NCBI RefSeq assembly: GCF_003054045.1
Contig: NZ_QBKH01000003.1
Location: forward strand, 62,001-126,000
Source of the DNA: Sphingobacterium faecium
GTDB taxonomy: Bacteria; Bacteroidota; Bacteroidia; Sphingobacteriales; Sphingobacteriaceae
Direction: 5' to 3'
DNA: 64,000 bases
This document shows positions 7,698 to 16,997 of the stretch, piece after piece. Within the stretch, counting starts at the first letter, position 1. Each line of letters begins with the position of its first letter. A program made the position numbers and the translations under genes. The notes below the pieces were generated by a model. That model did not search any database. It worked only from the letters and a program-made list of their open reading frames with translations, and was not told the DNA's origin.

Positions 7698-9371
7698 TTA
7701 ATTGTCATCAAAAGCTAAACTTTTCCAGTTTTCTTTTTTTAGGTATTTTATCATGATTAAAAATATTATCCAGGCGATAATAGTTGCTACCCAAATAATC
7801 ATTTCGTATTCGTGGATCACAATATGCAAATAACCTACAAGTGCCAGCAGCCCCAATACTAAAAGATTGATCAACACCCTACTTTTTCCATTTTCAGCTG
7901 CTTGAGAAAAAGGATAGGACTTAACTAAAAAGAGCATCACAAGCACGCTCTCAATACCTCCGATGGCTGTAGCTAGAAGAATGTCATTGGTTACATGCGC
8001 TCCAAAAAGCGGTACACAAATGATTAAAAAAATCAGATTGAAGGGTATAAAATATTTCAGGAATGCAGATTTAAGTACTCCAGACATTAACTCTCCAGTT
8101 TGTTGAATAGGTGCCGCATAATAGATCCATGCTGCTTTGTATTTTTCACTCTTAGTGATCAGTTGGAAGACGGTTAATACCGTAAATAAGGATAGATAAA
8201 AGATCATAATATATAAACCTGATCCATTGACACGATCGATTCGCTCGGAGAATGTATCGCTTTTCCCTTGCAAAAATAGAAATATAAAATAGATGGGTAA
8301 ATAAGCCATGGTAGGATATAGTTGCATCTTAAATTCGCGAGATCGTGCCGTTATCAACCAAATGATGGAAAAGCCAGCCTTTTCTAGAGGACTGTTGGTC
8401 ACTATTTTTTCTATTTTCTTGTATAATGGAACTTGACCTTCTGGATATTGTTGTTTTTTCTCAACAGGGTTATCTCCACCTGCCAATTGTGCGATTTTTG
8501 AATTGAAATCTTTAGAAAATAACTGTGAAGATCCTGAAATGGCTATAATCAGTAAACATATGCTGAGTGCAGTGAATGAAAGTGTAAGCGTACTAAAATC
8601 TTGTACAAGTAAGGCTTGGAATGAAGCGATCCATGTTCCTGGAGAAAGCCAAAGTAATTTAATACTGTGAACACTGGTTTGTCCTTCTGTGAAACTTTCC
8701 ATCACTCTAGGACCAATTTGATAACCTAGAAAAATAAAAATGGAAAAAAATATTTGGATGTAATTGATAACATCTTTAAACTTTTGAATCGATAGAAATC
8801 GTAAACATAAGGAATAAAAAATATTAACAAAAAAAACAGCTATTAAAGTGGCTATTATTAATTGAATCAAAAAAGTAAAAGCGGCTAGAATACCCCAACT
8901 GATAAATACAAAAATTAATCCTGGTAAGGACATGGCCATCAACTGTGTTGAAATCTTGATGAGCATATAAAGTACTCTTGAGAATGCCACTGTTTTATCA
9001 TTTACAGGTCTTGGCAATATGATGTATTGATCTTTATTGTCAAGTAATATTGTTGAGAAATCAGTGATCAGGGATAAAGACAGCATGGATAAAATCAGTG
9101 TCAAAAACAATGATGTAGCTAAAAATTTGTCGTGGATGACAATAACAAATGCTAGGAACATCAACCCCATAAGGAGGAAAATGAAAAATTGAAACCACGT
9201 TGAATATTTGGATGGTTTCTTGTTTTGATTTTTTGTAAATGATGCTAAAGGGCGACGATCATCGATGATCAATTTTGTTTCTATAATTATTTTTAATTGA
9301 GTAACATCAATTCCCATATTTGCCCATAATTTGCTGAAAAGCAAAATAAATTTTAACGTTAGTTTTTGCAT
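7698..9371 (-). CDS. ABC-2-type transporter permease (multispanning membrane protein)
   Basis: This 557-residue protein has about ten to twelve hydrophobic segments, beginning near residues 65-100 (FFIFLLMGLMFLAFVIVI) and continuing through the C terminus. An uncharged-poor soluble stretch at about 295-330 separates two membrane halves, and DNKDQYIILPRPVNDK in the first third is a motif I associate with ABC-2-like permeases of Bacteroidota. It lies 6 bp from the ATP-binding protein gene and would form the membrane part of that exporter. Substrate unknown. Confidence 0.75.
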   Translation of the reverse strand: MQKLTLKFILLFSKLWANMGIDVTQLKIIIETKLIIDDRRPLASFTKNQNKKPSKYSTWFQFFIFLLMGLMFLAFVIVIHDKFLATSLFLTLILSMLSLSLITDFSTILLDNKDQYIILPRPVNDKTVAFSRVLYMLIKISTQLMAMSLPGLIFVFISWGILAAFTFLIQLIIATLIAVFFVNIFYSLCLRFLSIQKFKDVINYIQIFFSIFIFLGYQIGPRVMESFTEGQTSVHSIKLLWLSPGTWIASFQALLVQDFSTLTLSFTALSICLLIIAISGSSQLFSKDFNSKIAQLAGGDNPVEKKQQYPEGQVPLYKKIEKIVTNSPLEKAGFSIIWLITARSREFKMQLYPTMAYLPIYFIFLFLQGKSDTFSERIDRVNGSGLYIMIFYLSLFTVLTVFQLITKSEKYKAAWIYYAAPIQQTGELMSGVLKSAFLKYFIPFNLIFLIICVPLFGAHVTNDILLATAIGGIESVLVMLFLVKSYPFSQAAENGKSRVLINLLVLGLLALVGYLHIVIHEYEMIIWVATIIAWIIFLIMIKYLKKENWKSLAFDDN

Positions 9372-9377
9372 AGGATA

Positions 9378-10154
9378 TTAACGAATTGCTGAAATTATAT
9401 TTGATGCATCTGCATTTCCATCTTCTTTTCCTGTCAGTTTGGAGAAAATTTGTTCCAAAGATTCGGATTGATGTGTTTTTAATTGCTCAAATGTTCCATC
9501 TGCAATGATATGGCCTTCCGAGATTAACAAGATACGGTCAGATACTTTTTCAACGACATCCATCATATGTGAACAGTAGAATATTGTTTTACCTTCTTTA
9601 GCTAAAAGTGAAATTAATTCTTTGACAATTATAACGGCATTTGCATCCAGACCAGATAAAGGTTCATCCAATACGATGATTTGTGGATTGTGGATAATGC
9701 CTGATATCAATAATACTTTTTGACGCATACCTTTTGAAAAGGTATCCATTCTATTATTTATATTTTGTTTAAGACCAAATGCTTGAAGCAATTGCTGAGC
9801 CCTTTGTTGGATAAGTGTATCTTCCATCCCGTACAGTTTACCAACAAAGTCAAGATATTCCAGAGGAGTAAGTACATCATAGAGTTCCGCATTTTCAGGA
9901 ACATATCCAATTTGACTTTTTACAGCAAGGGGATTTTCTTTAATATCGATATCGTTAATCATCACTTCTCCTTCAAAATCACTGATCAACCCTGTTAAAA
10001 TTTTAACAGTAGTTGATTTTCCTGCACCGTTTGGACCGATATAACCGATTACCTGACCTGGATATATGTCTAAATTGATTCCTTTTAATATTTCTTTGAA
10101 TCCGTAAGATTTGCGAAGATTTGAAATTTTAATAATTGGTTTGCTCAATTCCAT
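9378..10154 (-). CDS. ABC transporter ATP-binding protein
   Basis: This 258-residue ATPase has Walker A GPNGAGKST near residue 40, the Q-loop region GYVPENAELYDVLTPLEYL, the signature FSKGMRQK near 140, Walker B IIVLDEPLSGLD near 160 and the switch His in YCSHMMD near 195. The layout (signature SKGMRQ rather than SGGQ) is that of ABC-2 exporters of the ABC-A/natural-resistance type. It is the first gene of a leftward unit with the permease and a secreted protein. The substrate cannot be inferred from sequence. Confidence 0.92.
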   Translation of the reverse strand: MELSKPIIKISNLRKSYGFKEILKGINLDIYPGQVIGYIGPNGAGKSTTVKILTGLISDFEGEVMINDIDIKENPLAVKSQIGYVPENAELYDVLTPLEYLDFVGKLYGMEDTLIQQRAQQLLQAFGLKQNINNRMDTFSKGMRQKVLLISGIIHNPQIIVLDEPLSGLDANAVIIVKELISLLAKEGKTIFYCSHMMDVVEKVSDRILLISEGHIIADGTFEQLKTHQSESLEQIFSKLTGKEDGNADASNIISAIR

Positions 10155-10302
10155 AAAATAAATAATTATGAGCTAAAGATATAAAATTAGAAAGCTAATT
10201 ACATGAATTTAGGGGAGAAGTAAAGTTTGTTTTTCAGGAAATGATAAATGGCATTCAATAGTTGGGACATCATGATATACCATTGGTGATGATTAAGATT
10301 GC

Positions 10303-10350
10303 GTACAATTGCTAAAAAATAATTATTAGTCTATTTTTTAGCAATTGTAC
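10303..10350. terminator. Terminator hairpin after the acidic-protein gene
   Basis: A perfect 18-bp inverted repeat (10303-10320 with 10333-10350, core GTACAATTGC followed by an A/T tract) lies just past the stop of the 10377-10754 gene and carries A/T tracts near the loop. It can fold in either strand; it most likely ends the leftward acidic-protein transcript. Confidence 0.6.
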
Positions 10351-10376
10351 ACAAGTGATTTTATTCATGAGGTGAA

Positions 10377-10754
10377 TTAGTCATAGTTGATGGGGTAGCC
10401 TTCGTCATCTAAATCGTCGCGTAAATCTTCCGGTGTTTCGGATAGTAATTTATCTATTGCACTTACCTTAACTTCTCCTTCTATTCGCATTCCATCCTCA
10501 TCTAGTTCATCTTCCTCTAAATCCTCCAAATCAGCATATTCATCACCAACATAGGGATTTGAGTTGTCGTACGTCGAATCATCATCAGCTGCACCTTCGG
10601 CAACAGTTTCATAATCACTTGGGTGATCATAGTCCGGATCGTCGTCATCTACATCCAAGGAAAATGATTTTTTTTCCTCGTCATAGGCTAATTGATCTGG
10701 GTTTGAATTATTAATATCTTCTTCTTCAACTTTTTTATTTTTATCATTAGACAT
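10377..10754 (-). CDS. Highly acidic hypothetical protein
   Basis: Not a family I can name. The 125-residue product has a run of Asp, Glu, Asn and Ser with few hydrophobic residues until SAIDKLLSETPEDLRDDL near the C terminus, so most of it is likely disordered with one short helical C-terminal element. It has no signal peptide or membrane segment. A strong ribosome-binding site (GAAAGGAGAA) precedes the ATG, stronger than most in this window, supporting a real and well-translated gene. The pentapeptide-repeat gene ends 54 bp... on the right-hand side and runs in the same direction, so the two may share a transcript. Confidence 0.65.
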   Translation of the reverse strand: MSNDKNKKVEEEDINNSNPDQLAYDEEKKSFSLDVDDDDPDYDHPSDYETVAEGAADDDSTYDNSNPYVGDEYADLEDLEEDELDEDGMRIEGEVKVSAIDKLLSETPEDLRDDLDDEGYPINYD

Positions 10755-10808
10755 GCTATATTCTCCTTTCTAATAAGAAAACAAAGGAAAAGCCGAAAAG
10801 TTTAAAAA

Positions 10809-11390
10809 TTAAGATTCGATTTTAATATCATATTCAGTTAGCAAGCCAGGTAAATTGATAAGTGTAAATTTTGCTTTTTTTAATTTATTTTTATTGGGCG
10901 AAAGAGTTACATTAAATGCATCACGAAAATCTACTTGTTCTAGATTTGTTTGATCGAATATGGCTTGATTTAAGTCACAGTAATGAAAGGATGATCCTGT
11001 TAGATCTGATTCTGAAAAATCTACTTCTCTCAATTGACAATTTTTAAAGGATGTCTTCTTTATCTTGAGCTGATAAAAAGAAGCATGATCAATATTGCAA
11101 TTGTCAAAGGTAAAGGATAAACCAAAAGTATTACACTGCTGAAATTGTAAACCCAATAATTTACAGTTTTTGAAAATTACTTGTTGGAACGTAGTCCCAG
11201 AAAGTTCCGCTAGAGAAAAATTACAATCTACAAACGTACAATTTGTGAATATGCTGTTGTTTAGTTTGTTGTTAGAGAAATCGCATGTCTCGAAGCGACA
11301 ATTATCGTATTCTGCTTGTTCAAATAGATTATTTTTATAATCAATCGAAACTATTTTCTCTCCTTCGTAATATTCACTAGTCATATTCAA
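10809..11390 (-). CDS. Pentapeptide-repeat protein (Qnr/MfpA-like fold)
   Basis: This 193-residue protein is built of pentapeptide repeats A(D/N)LXX-type: CRFETCDFSNNKLNNSIF, then CTFVDCNFSLAELSGTTF, then SFKNCQLREVDFSESDLTG, running from about residue 25 to 155. These coil into a right-handed beta-helix with Phe or Leu in the core, resembling double-stranded DNA. The C-terminal GLLTEYDIKIE is typical of the Qnr-like Bacteroidota group. Some relatives bind DNA gyrase and protect it from quinolones; whether this one does is not known. A small break in the repeat regularity near residues 80-90 may be the loop seen in Qnr proteins. Confidence 0.85.
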   Translation of the reverse strand: MNMTSEYYEGEKIVSIDYKNNLFEQAEYDNCRFETCDFSNNKLNNSIFTNCTFVDCNFSLAELSGTTFQQVIFKNCKLLGLQFQQCNTFGLSFTFDNCNIDHASFYQLKIKKTSFKNCQLREVDFSESDLTGSSFHYCDLNQAIFDQTNLEQVDFRDAFNVTLSPNKNKLKKAKFTLINLPGLLTEYDIKIES

Positions 11391-11538
11391 AAGTAAAAAA
11401 ATTAAATCAAGAATATGTCAAGAATCAATTCCTTTATTTTATGTAAGAATTCCTATTTTATTTAAAAAAATCTGCTTAATATAACTTTGTATCGTTGTTT
11501 AATATCATGAAGTGCATCTTTTTATTAATTTCAATTTA

Positions 11539-12012
11539 TTATTCCATCACCATAACAATGGGTTGATGGTGAATCGGAATATGGAGGGATTTTGCGATGA
11601 AGCAAAATTCATTTGCTTTGGTATGCCATTCTTTAGCTAGGTTTACTTGTTTTGCTCTTCTAATCCTCATGGTTAGATATAGCGTTATTTTAGTGAATTG
11701 TCCTGCGCCGGATTGTTCTTCTGTAATTATACCTATGGGCTGATCTTCATATCTTACCACGTGAATTCCCGATGTAGCACAAAAATGCAAATACCAGAGC
11801 ATATGACAACTTGATATCGCACTTAAAAATAGATCTTCAGGATTGTGCTTCGTTGGATCTCCCAAAAATTCAGGGTCTGAAGAACCTAAAATCGATGCTT
11901 TTTTTGGTATGTTAATTTCAAAATCACGTTGATAGTCTCGATAGGATGCTGTATCCTTACCGAGATTGCCTGTTCAAGTTATTTTTTGCTGGTATTAATG
12001 CTCTTTTATCAT
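11539..12012 (-). pseudogene. osmC-family gene interrupted by two in-frame stop codons
   Basis: The frame from 11865 leftward encodes an OsmC-type peroxiredoxin-like protein: SSDPEFLGDPTKHNPEDL and ISSCHMLWYLHFCA are hallmarks of the family. The same frame continues to the right of 11865 and encodes the missing N terminus, YQQKIT-stop-TGNLGKDTASYRDY, starting with an ATG at 12012. A TGA at 11976-11974 replaces the conserved Trp of WTGN, and a TAA at 11997-11995 lies 7 codons earlier. OsmC proteins reduce organic hydroperoxides; without the first ~48 residues the fold would be incomplete. I therefore read this as a decayed gene, not a short intact one. Confidence 0.8.
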
Positions 12013-12157
12013 ATGAGGAAATTGAAAGAATAAATCTAAAATTAGATATGGATTTTCAAAAGTTAGGGAAAAGGTGCTTTTAGACTGTTTGATGATACAA
12101 AAAAGGCAATCGTGATGGATGATTCCCGTACTATTCAAATAGTTTCCAGAGCAGGAT
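11980..12157 (+). pseudogene. Unidentified gene remnant with a frameshift, antisense to the osmC start
   Basis: On the plus strand two open stretches join into one protein-like sequence if one A is removed from the AAAA run near 12069-12073: FFAGINALLSYEEIERIN and LKLDMDFQKLGK, then GAFRLFDDTKKAIVMDD and SRTIQIVSRAG. Residue composition and the join are those of a coding sequence, but no start codon or known domain is evident. It ends at the stop of the neighbouring SRPBCC gene. I cannot assign a family; chance is possible for so short a stretch. Confidence 0.35.
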
Positions 12158-12163
12158 TTACAT

Positions 12164-12706
12164 TTATTCGGTTTCTAGTTTTGTTTTTAATCTCTGCAGA
12201 CCTATTTCTAAATCTCCACCTAACATGTGGTCAAAATCCATAACTAGTAGCATGAGGTTCATAGGGTAATTCATATGTCCATCAAATCCCCAAATTACTT
12301 TTGTCGTATTGGAAGATAGAGATTCTGTGATCATATACGCTTTATCTTTTGATTCAAATGGCTTGATAAATCGGATTTCGAAATCAATTCGTTTTCCTTC
12401 TTCAATTTTGACAATTTCCTGCTCACCTTTTCCTACACTATCCGCTTTACTATCCCATGCAGAAATAAAACCGACAGTTCCATCAGTGCCCTGATATGTT
12501 TTTTTCATCAGAGGATCCATCATTGCCCATTTGCTGAAGTTATTTTGATTTCTAAGGTATTTAATATAATCGAATACCTCTTGATTCGTTTTGTTAATTG
12601 TAATTTCTCTTTGGACAGCATAATCTTTTTTTACAAATAGTGCTATGATCAAAAGTAGGGCTACGATGAAAAGTAATGCAATTACTATTGTTTTTAAAAT
12701 TTTCAT
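12164..12706 (-). CDS. Membrane-anchored SRPBCC family protein
   Basis: This 180-residue protein begins with a single transmembrane segment (TIVIALLFIVALLLIIALF, residues 6-24) and continues as a polyketide-cyclase/START-like SRPBCC domain: REITINKTNQEVFDYI, NNFSKWAMMDP, GTVGFISAWDSK, and a final helix MLGGDLEIGLQRLKTKLE. This N-terminal anchor plus SRPBCC arrangement is common and poorly characterised in Bacteroidota. It lies alone, leftward, with degenerate gene sequence on its left. Confidence 0.82.
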   Translation of the reverse strand: MKILKTIVIALLFIVALLLIIALFVKKDYAVQREITINKTNQEVFDYIKYLRNQNNFSKWAMMDPLMKKTYQGTDGTVGFISAWDSKADSVGKGEQEIVKIEEGKRIDFEIRFIKPFESKDKAYMITESLSSNTTKVIWGFDGHMNYPMNLMLLVMDFDHMLGGDLEIGLQRLKTKLETE

Positions 12707-12905
12707 ATTGGTAGATTTAAGAGTTTACAACACCATTTCTTTAGAAATTTATCAGCGATTAGATTCAAATTGATTTCGTGTTCTATAGATTCTTTACCGT
12801 CACCTCATACTATCCTCAATCCACTAGCTGAATCAATTGATACCTATCACCAATCATTAACTTGATAAAAGCCTTTTTGATTGTTGACGATTTTCATGAT
12901 AGGTA

Positions 12906-13760
12906 TTATTGAATTTGTTTCAAATAATTGATAATACCAATGACATCTTGCTTTCCAAAGCCCGCATCATGTGCCTGTTGATAAGTCTCGATTAACACCT
13001 TACTCAACGGACTGTTAACACCTTCTTTTTTAGCTAGATTGATATCTTTTAACATCAGGTCTAAAGCAAATGCAGCTGAATAATCCTGTTGCAGAAGAAG
13101 TGGAGTTTTAACCTGAGTTGCACCGCTACCACTTGCGCTTTCATTGATTATTGCTAGCATATCATCTCTTTTTATACCACTTTGTTCTGCAAATAGTACG
13201 GTTTCGGCAAGCCCTTGATAAATAATGGATAGAAAGTAATTGATGGCAAGTTTAGCTGCGATACCTTGACCAACAGGACCTAGATGTTTAACTGATTTAC
13301 CCAGTTTTTGCAAATAGGGTAATACTTCTTGAAGATCCTTTTCTTCACCACCTGCCATAATAATTAACTTTCCTTCCTTAGCAGGTACTGTACTACCGGC
13401 AACTGGAGCATCGATAAAACGTGCTTGTTTTTCCTTTAATTGTTGTGCAATGGTTAGGGTCAGTTCCTTGGAGATCGTACTCATGTCGACGAATATTTTT
13501 TCCGTAATATCTTCAAGTCGAAAAATATCTGCGTACAGATCTATAATTGCAGCATCGTTTGAGACCATTGTAAAAATGATATCACAGTTTTTAACCAGTT
13601 CAATGGCACTGATATAGACTTCCGATCGAGCTGTAAAAGGTTCTGATTTACTCGCAGTTCTATTGAAAACAGAAAGCGGAAATCCAGCATTTTCGAGATT
13701 TTTTGCCATCGGAAATCCCATGTTTCCTAGCCCGATCCAGCCTATTTTTTTATGATGCAT
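12906..13760 (-). CDS. NAD(P)-dependent beta-hydroxyacid dehydrogenase (3-hydroxyisobutyrate dehydrogenase family)
   Basis: This 284-residue enzyme has the N-terminal Rossmann motif IGWIGLGNMGFPMAKNL, the substrate-binding FIDAPVAGSTVPAKEG near residue 115, and the catalytic Lys in GQGIAAKLAINY near residue 165. It belongs to the beta-hydroxyacid dehydrogenase superfamily, which includes 3-hydroxyisobutyrate, tartronate-semialdehyde and glyoxylate/succinic semialdehyde reductases; the sequence alone does not separate these. Length is normal. It is a single leftward gene with unassigned flanks of about 200 bp on both sides. Confidence 0.88.
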   Translation of the reverse strand: MHHKKIGWIGLGNMGFPMAKNLENAGFPLSVFNRTASKSEPFTARSEVYISAIELVKNCDIIFTMVSNDAAIIDLYADIFRLEDITEKIFVDMSTISKELTLTIAQQLKEKQARFIDAPVAGSTVPAKEGKLIIMAGGEEKDLQEVLPYLQKLGKSVKHLGPVGQGIAAKLAINYFLSIIYQGLAETVLFAEQSGIKRDDMLAIINESASGSGATQVKTPLLLQQDYSAAFALDLMLKDINLAKKEGVNSPLSKVLIETYQQAHDAGFGKQDVIGIINYLKQIQ

Positions 13761-13980
13761 ATGTTCTAAGTTTACAACAGATATAACAACTCATTTTTAA
13801 GTTTGTTTTTATCATCTGTATCGTTATATATTTTGATATTAAATTTTAAATCAATACGTTATGAAAACAAGAAAAGATAATTTTAACCTATCTGCTAACT
13901 TGTAGACGAATCGAATAAATTATCTTTTTTATAACAATGAAAGTACATTCTTTATAAGAAAGTGGATCGCATGATCGCAA

Positions 13981-14208
13981 CTATTTACTTTCGTACAGAT
14001 ATATCTTGAGATACAATTCTTCTACTTTTTTTCTTGCCCAAGGTGTTTTTCTTAAAAAAACCAATGAAGATTTTATACTTGGATTTTCATTGAAGCATTT
14101 AACGTTGATACGCTCACCTAAACCTTCCCAACCTCCAAAGTAAGCAACTAGATATTCTAATATTGCGTCTAATCGTTGTCCATGAAGGGGATTATTTTTT
14201 TGTTCCAT
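13981..14208 (-). CDS. VF530-family (DUF2132) small DNA-binding-like protein
   Basis: This 75-residue protein matches the VF530/DUF2132 family: [26 protein letters not shown], followed by [33 protein letters not shown]. The family's structure is a small helical fold of the type found in DNA-binding proteins, but function is undetermined. Its start overlaps the last 17 bp of the serine hydrolase gene, so the two are translationally coupled or at least cotranscribed. Confidence 0.85.
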   Translation of the reverse strand: MEQKNNPLHGQRLDAILEYLVAYFGGWEGLGERINVKCFNENPSIKSSLVFLRKTPWARKKVEELYLKIYLYESK

Positions 14209-15742
14209 TTTTTGTCTGTTTTTTAAAATTTAGATCTTGAAAGTCAAAACTAAAATCTGTCTGTGGTGATATGGGTTTCATTCTAAATCCATTCACCTGA
14301 TGGTCTTGAATGTCAAAATATACAAATGCATCAGCATACATAAAGCGATTATCCCATTTGACAGTATACGTATTATCTTGATAGTAGAATAGCTCACCAG
14401 TAAGCTGTGGTGAACGTTTGGAAGCAAATGTTAACTTTCCATTTTTATTCATATGAATAGACACTTCGCCAAGCCAATTATCCAGATATTTGCCTTTTAT
14501 GGTCAGATGCTTTGTATTTTTATGATCATCTACGATCTGCCATGTTTTTTGTGTTATCAGATCAGCTTCTGCATTATTTTTTGCTATTAATGCTTCATAG
14601 GTCGTGATCCAATGTTGATCAGGTATACCGAGGTAAAAATCTTTTATGCTATTGCTTATGGCACTGAATGCGGCACCTTCTTGCTGATTAGTCAATACGA
14701 CGATGCCTAATTTTAACTGGGGAAGCATAACGATTTGTGTGACAATCCCTTCTAATCCGCCAGTATGCGAAACTTCCATTTTACCTACTACATCAGTAAG
14801 AACGAAGCCTAGCCCGTAATTCTTAAATAGAGAATAGTAAGGTGCTGTTGTGCGGACAGGCATGATGGTCTGAGCGCTAGTCAATTCTTTCAGCTGTTTT
14901 TTAGATATCAATTGTTTTCCATGATGCTCTCCGTTATTCAAATGAAAGATCATCCATTTGTTGAGGTCTTCAACATTTGAATATATTCCGCCAGCAGCAT
15001 CTAAGATTGTATTGGTATACCTTATCCTGACTTTATTTTTTCCTGATAAAGGCACGTGCGGAGAAATGACATCCGCTCGATCTTGCAATAAATTCCAGTT
15101 CGGTGCAGAATGATTCATGCCAAGTGGGTTAAAAATTCTGTTCTGAATGAATTTTTGCCAACTTTGCCCAGATACTTTTTCTAATATTTCACCAGCGATG
15201 ATGTACAGGAGATTGTCATAATCATATTTTGTACGAAATCCAGAGGTTGGTTTTAAATACTGGATATTGTGGATGATGTCTTTAGGAGTAAAATCATGTC
15301 CGTCGGGCCATATCATCAAATCTCCGGCACCTAAGCCTAAGCCACTTCTGTGGGTTAATAAATCTCTAATCGTAAAATTTTGACTGACATAGTCATTGTA
15401 AAGTTTGAATTCTGGAATATATTTTTGAACGCGATCATCCCAATTTATTTTCCCCTCATCGACCAACATAGCTAGTGCAGATGTTGTAAAAGCTTTGGAA
15501 TTGGATGCAATACCAAAATTTGTACTTGCATAAACTTTGTTTTTTCGATTTAAATCTGCAATACCGTATCCTTTGGCTAGTATGACTTGATTATCTTTGA
15601 CAATACCTACCGCAATTCCTGGCACATTGAACGTAGACAATGTTTGTTGAACAAGAGAGTCCACTGTACTTTCTTCTATTTGCTGAGCAGATAAAGTTGA
15701 TCCACTAAAAAATAGGAGTGCTATGAAGGCTATTTTTTTCAT
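14192..15742 (-). CDS. Serine hydrolase, class C beta-lactamase/D-aminopeptidase family, secreted
   Basis: This 516-residue protein has a signal peptide ([17 protein letters not shown]) and a beta-lactamase-type domain: nucleophile motif SNSK near residue 84 (SxxK), YDYDN near 176 (YxN) and HTGG near 325 (KTG equivalent). A C-terminal domain from about 395 resembles DUF3471, which is common behind such hydrolases. Members hydrolyse D-amino-acid peptides, esters or beta-lactams; the LTHRSGLG segment fits the esterase/peptidase group rather than true AmpC. It is the first gene of a leftward pair with the VF530 gene. Confidence 0.87.
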   Translation of the reverse strand: MKKIAFIALLFFSGSTLSAQQIEESTVDSLVQQTLSTFNVPGIAVGIVKDNQVILAKGYGIADLNRKNKVYASTNFGIASNSKAFTTSALAMLVDEGKINWDDRVQKYIPEFKLYNDYVSQNFTIRDLLTHRSGLGLGAGDLMIWPDGHDFTPKDIIHNIQYLKPTSGFRTKYDYDNLLYIIAGEILEKVSGQSWQKFIQNRIFNPLGMNHSAPNWNLLQDRADVISPHVPLSGKNKVRIRYTNTILDAAGGIYSNVEDLNKWMIFHLNNGEHHGKQLISKKQLKELTSAQTIMPVRTTAPYYSLFKNYGLGFVLTDVVGKMEVSHTGGLEGIVTQIVMLPQLKLGIVVLTNQQEGAAFSAISNSIKDFYLGIPDQHWITTYEALIAKNNAEADLITQKTWQIVDDHKNTKHLTIKGKYLDNWLGEVSIHMNKNGKLTFASKRSPQLTGELFYYQDNTYTVKWDNRFMYADAFVYFDIQDHQVNGFRMKPISPQTDFSFDFQDLNFKKQTKNGTKK

Positions 15743-15828
15743 TCCTTTATTATTATTGTCAAATATCTAAATAAAACAACAATTGTCTAGCCTTTGTATA
15801 AAAAACAATCGTATTTATAGCTCGTCGT

Positions 15829-16710
15829 TTATGTGCTTTTTGCTCCGCGAGTTAATTTTTCAACAGTATCCCACTGTTCGTCTGTTACGGCATCGAGTCC
15901 ATTAAATTCTCCGGCACCTTTTAACCATTCTCCGCCATCTATTGTTATGACATCACCATTGACATAAGCTGAGTAATCGGATACAAGATATGCGGCTAAA
16001 TTGGCCAATTCTTGTAGATCACCCGTGCGACCTAGGGGGATTCTATTGATAGGGTTTAGGGTATCACTAAGGTTACTTGGAAAAAGACGGTCAAAAGCGC
16101 CAGTTGTATGAAATGGGCCTGGTGCGATTGCATTCAATCGGATTCCTTTACGTCCCCATTCCACCGCCAGTGATCTTGTCATCGCTAATACTCCTGATTT
16201 AGCACAGGCAGAAGGAACTACATATCCAGAACCTGTGCTCGCATATGTGGTCACAATATTCAAAATGGTTTTATCTTGATCTTTATTCGCAATCCAGATC
16301 TTTCCCAGAGCTAAGGTACAATTAATGGTACCCTGCAGGACAATGCCTAAGACAGATTCAAATGCACGGTGGCTTAATCTTTCTGTAGGGGATATGAAAT
16401 TTCCAGCAGCATTATTGACTAATACATCTATGGAACCTAGTTCTTGTATACCAAAAGCGATGACTTTCTCCACAGATTCGTAATCACGGACATCACAAGC
16501 TATAGCGATACATTTGCCATTTGTTTCTTGGCTTAGTTCCGTTGCGGTTTGCTGTATGACATCATCCTTGCGGCTTGTGATAAGACATTGTGCCCCTAAT
16601 TGTAAAAAATATCTGGTCATGGCTTTACCAAGTCCAGTACCACCACCGGTAATTAAAATGTTTTTTCCTTTTAATGCATCATCACGAAGCATGCCTTGTG
16701 TTGTACTCAT
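15829..16710 (-). CDS. SDR-family oxidoreductase, 2,4-dienoyl-CoA reductase-like
   Basis: This 293-residue short-chain dehydrogenase has the dinucleotide motif TGGGTGLGKAM near residue 21 and NNAAGN near 97. It lacks the canonical YxxxK; instead it has TTYASTGSGYVVPSACAKSG, where the Tyr in TTYA and a Lys in the AKSG segment replace it, as in mitochondrial/peroxisomal 2,4-dienoyl-CoA reductases. The C-terminal PGPFHTTGAFDRL and GEFNGL are also DECR-like. The predicted reaction is NADPH-dependent reduction of a dienoyl-CoA in unsaturated fatty-acid beta-oxidation. No other beta-oxidation gene is adjacent; an acyl-CoA dehydrogenase is encoded at 45 kb. Confidence 0.85.
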   Translation of the reverse strand: MSTTQGMLRDDALKGKNILITGGGTGLGKAMTRYFLQLGAQCLITSRKDDVIQQTATELSQETNGKCIAIACDVRDYESVEKVIAFGIQELGSIDVLVNNAAGNFISPTERLSHRAFESVLGIVLQGTINCTLALGKIWIANKDQDKTILNIVTTYASTGSGYVVPSACAKSGVLAMTRSLAVEWGRKGIRLNAIAPGPFHTTGAFDRLFPSNLSDTLNPINRIPLGRTGDLQELANLAAYLVSDYSAYVNGDVITIDGGEWLKGAGEFNGLDAVTDEQWDTVEKLTRGAKST

Positions 16711-16968
16711 GTGATATTATTTAGTGATCTATAATCAATGTTACCAACCAATTTACAAAAAATATGTGCTTTTGGTACTATTTATTTTCAACCCTAATAA
16801 TTTGATCTCTTCCATTTCTAACGTTGGTTTTGATTAATTCTGTTTATTCAATTTACCATAGCTTCATTCATCTTAATGAGTTTTTGAATGGTAAATAAAT
16901 TGAAATAAGCAATTGTTAGTCATGGAGATTGAAGAGATAGACTGTAACGGCTGATATAAAATAAAAAG

Positions 16969-16976
16969 TATATTTG
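16969..16976 (+). promoter_or_regulatory. -7 promoter element of the frameshifted secreted-protein gene
   Basis: TATATTTG, a perfect TAnnTTTG match, lies 22 bp before the ATG at 16998 and supports that ATG as the original start. Confidence 0.55.
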
Positions 16977-16997
16977 TTTGACCTAAATTTTAAAATT

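Noticed and set aside
11974..11976. TGA in osmC as a selenocysteine or recoded codon
   Set aside because: The position is a conserved Trp, and a TAA occurs just upstream in the same frame; decay is simpler.
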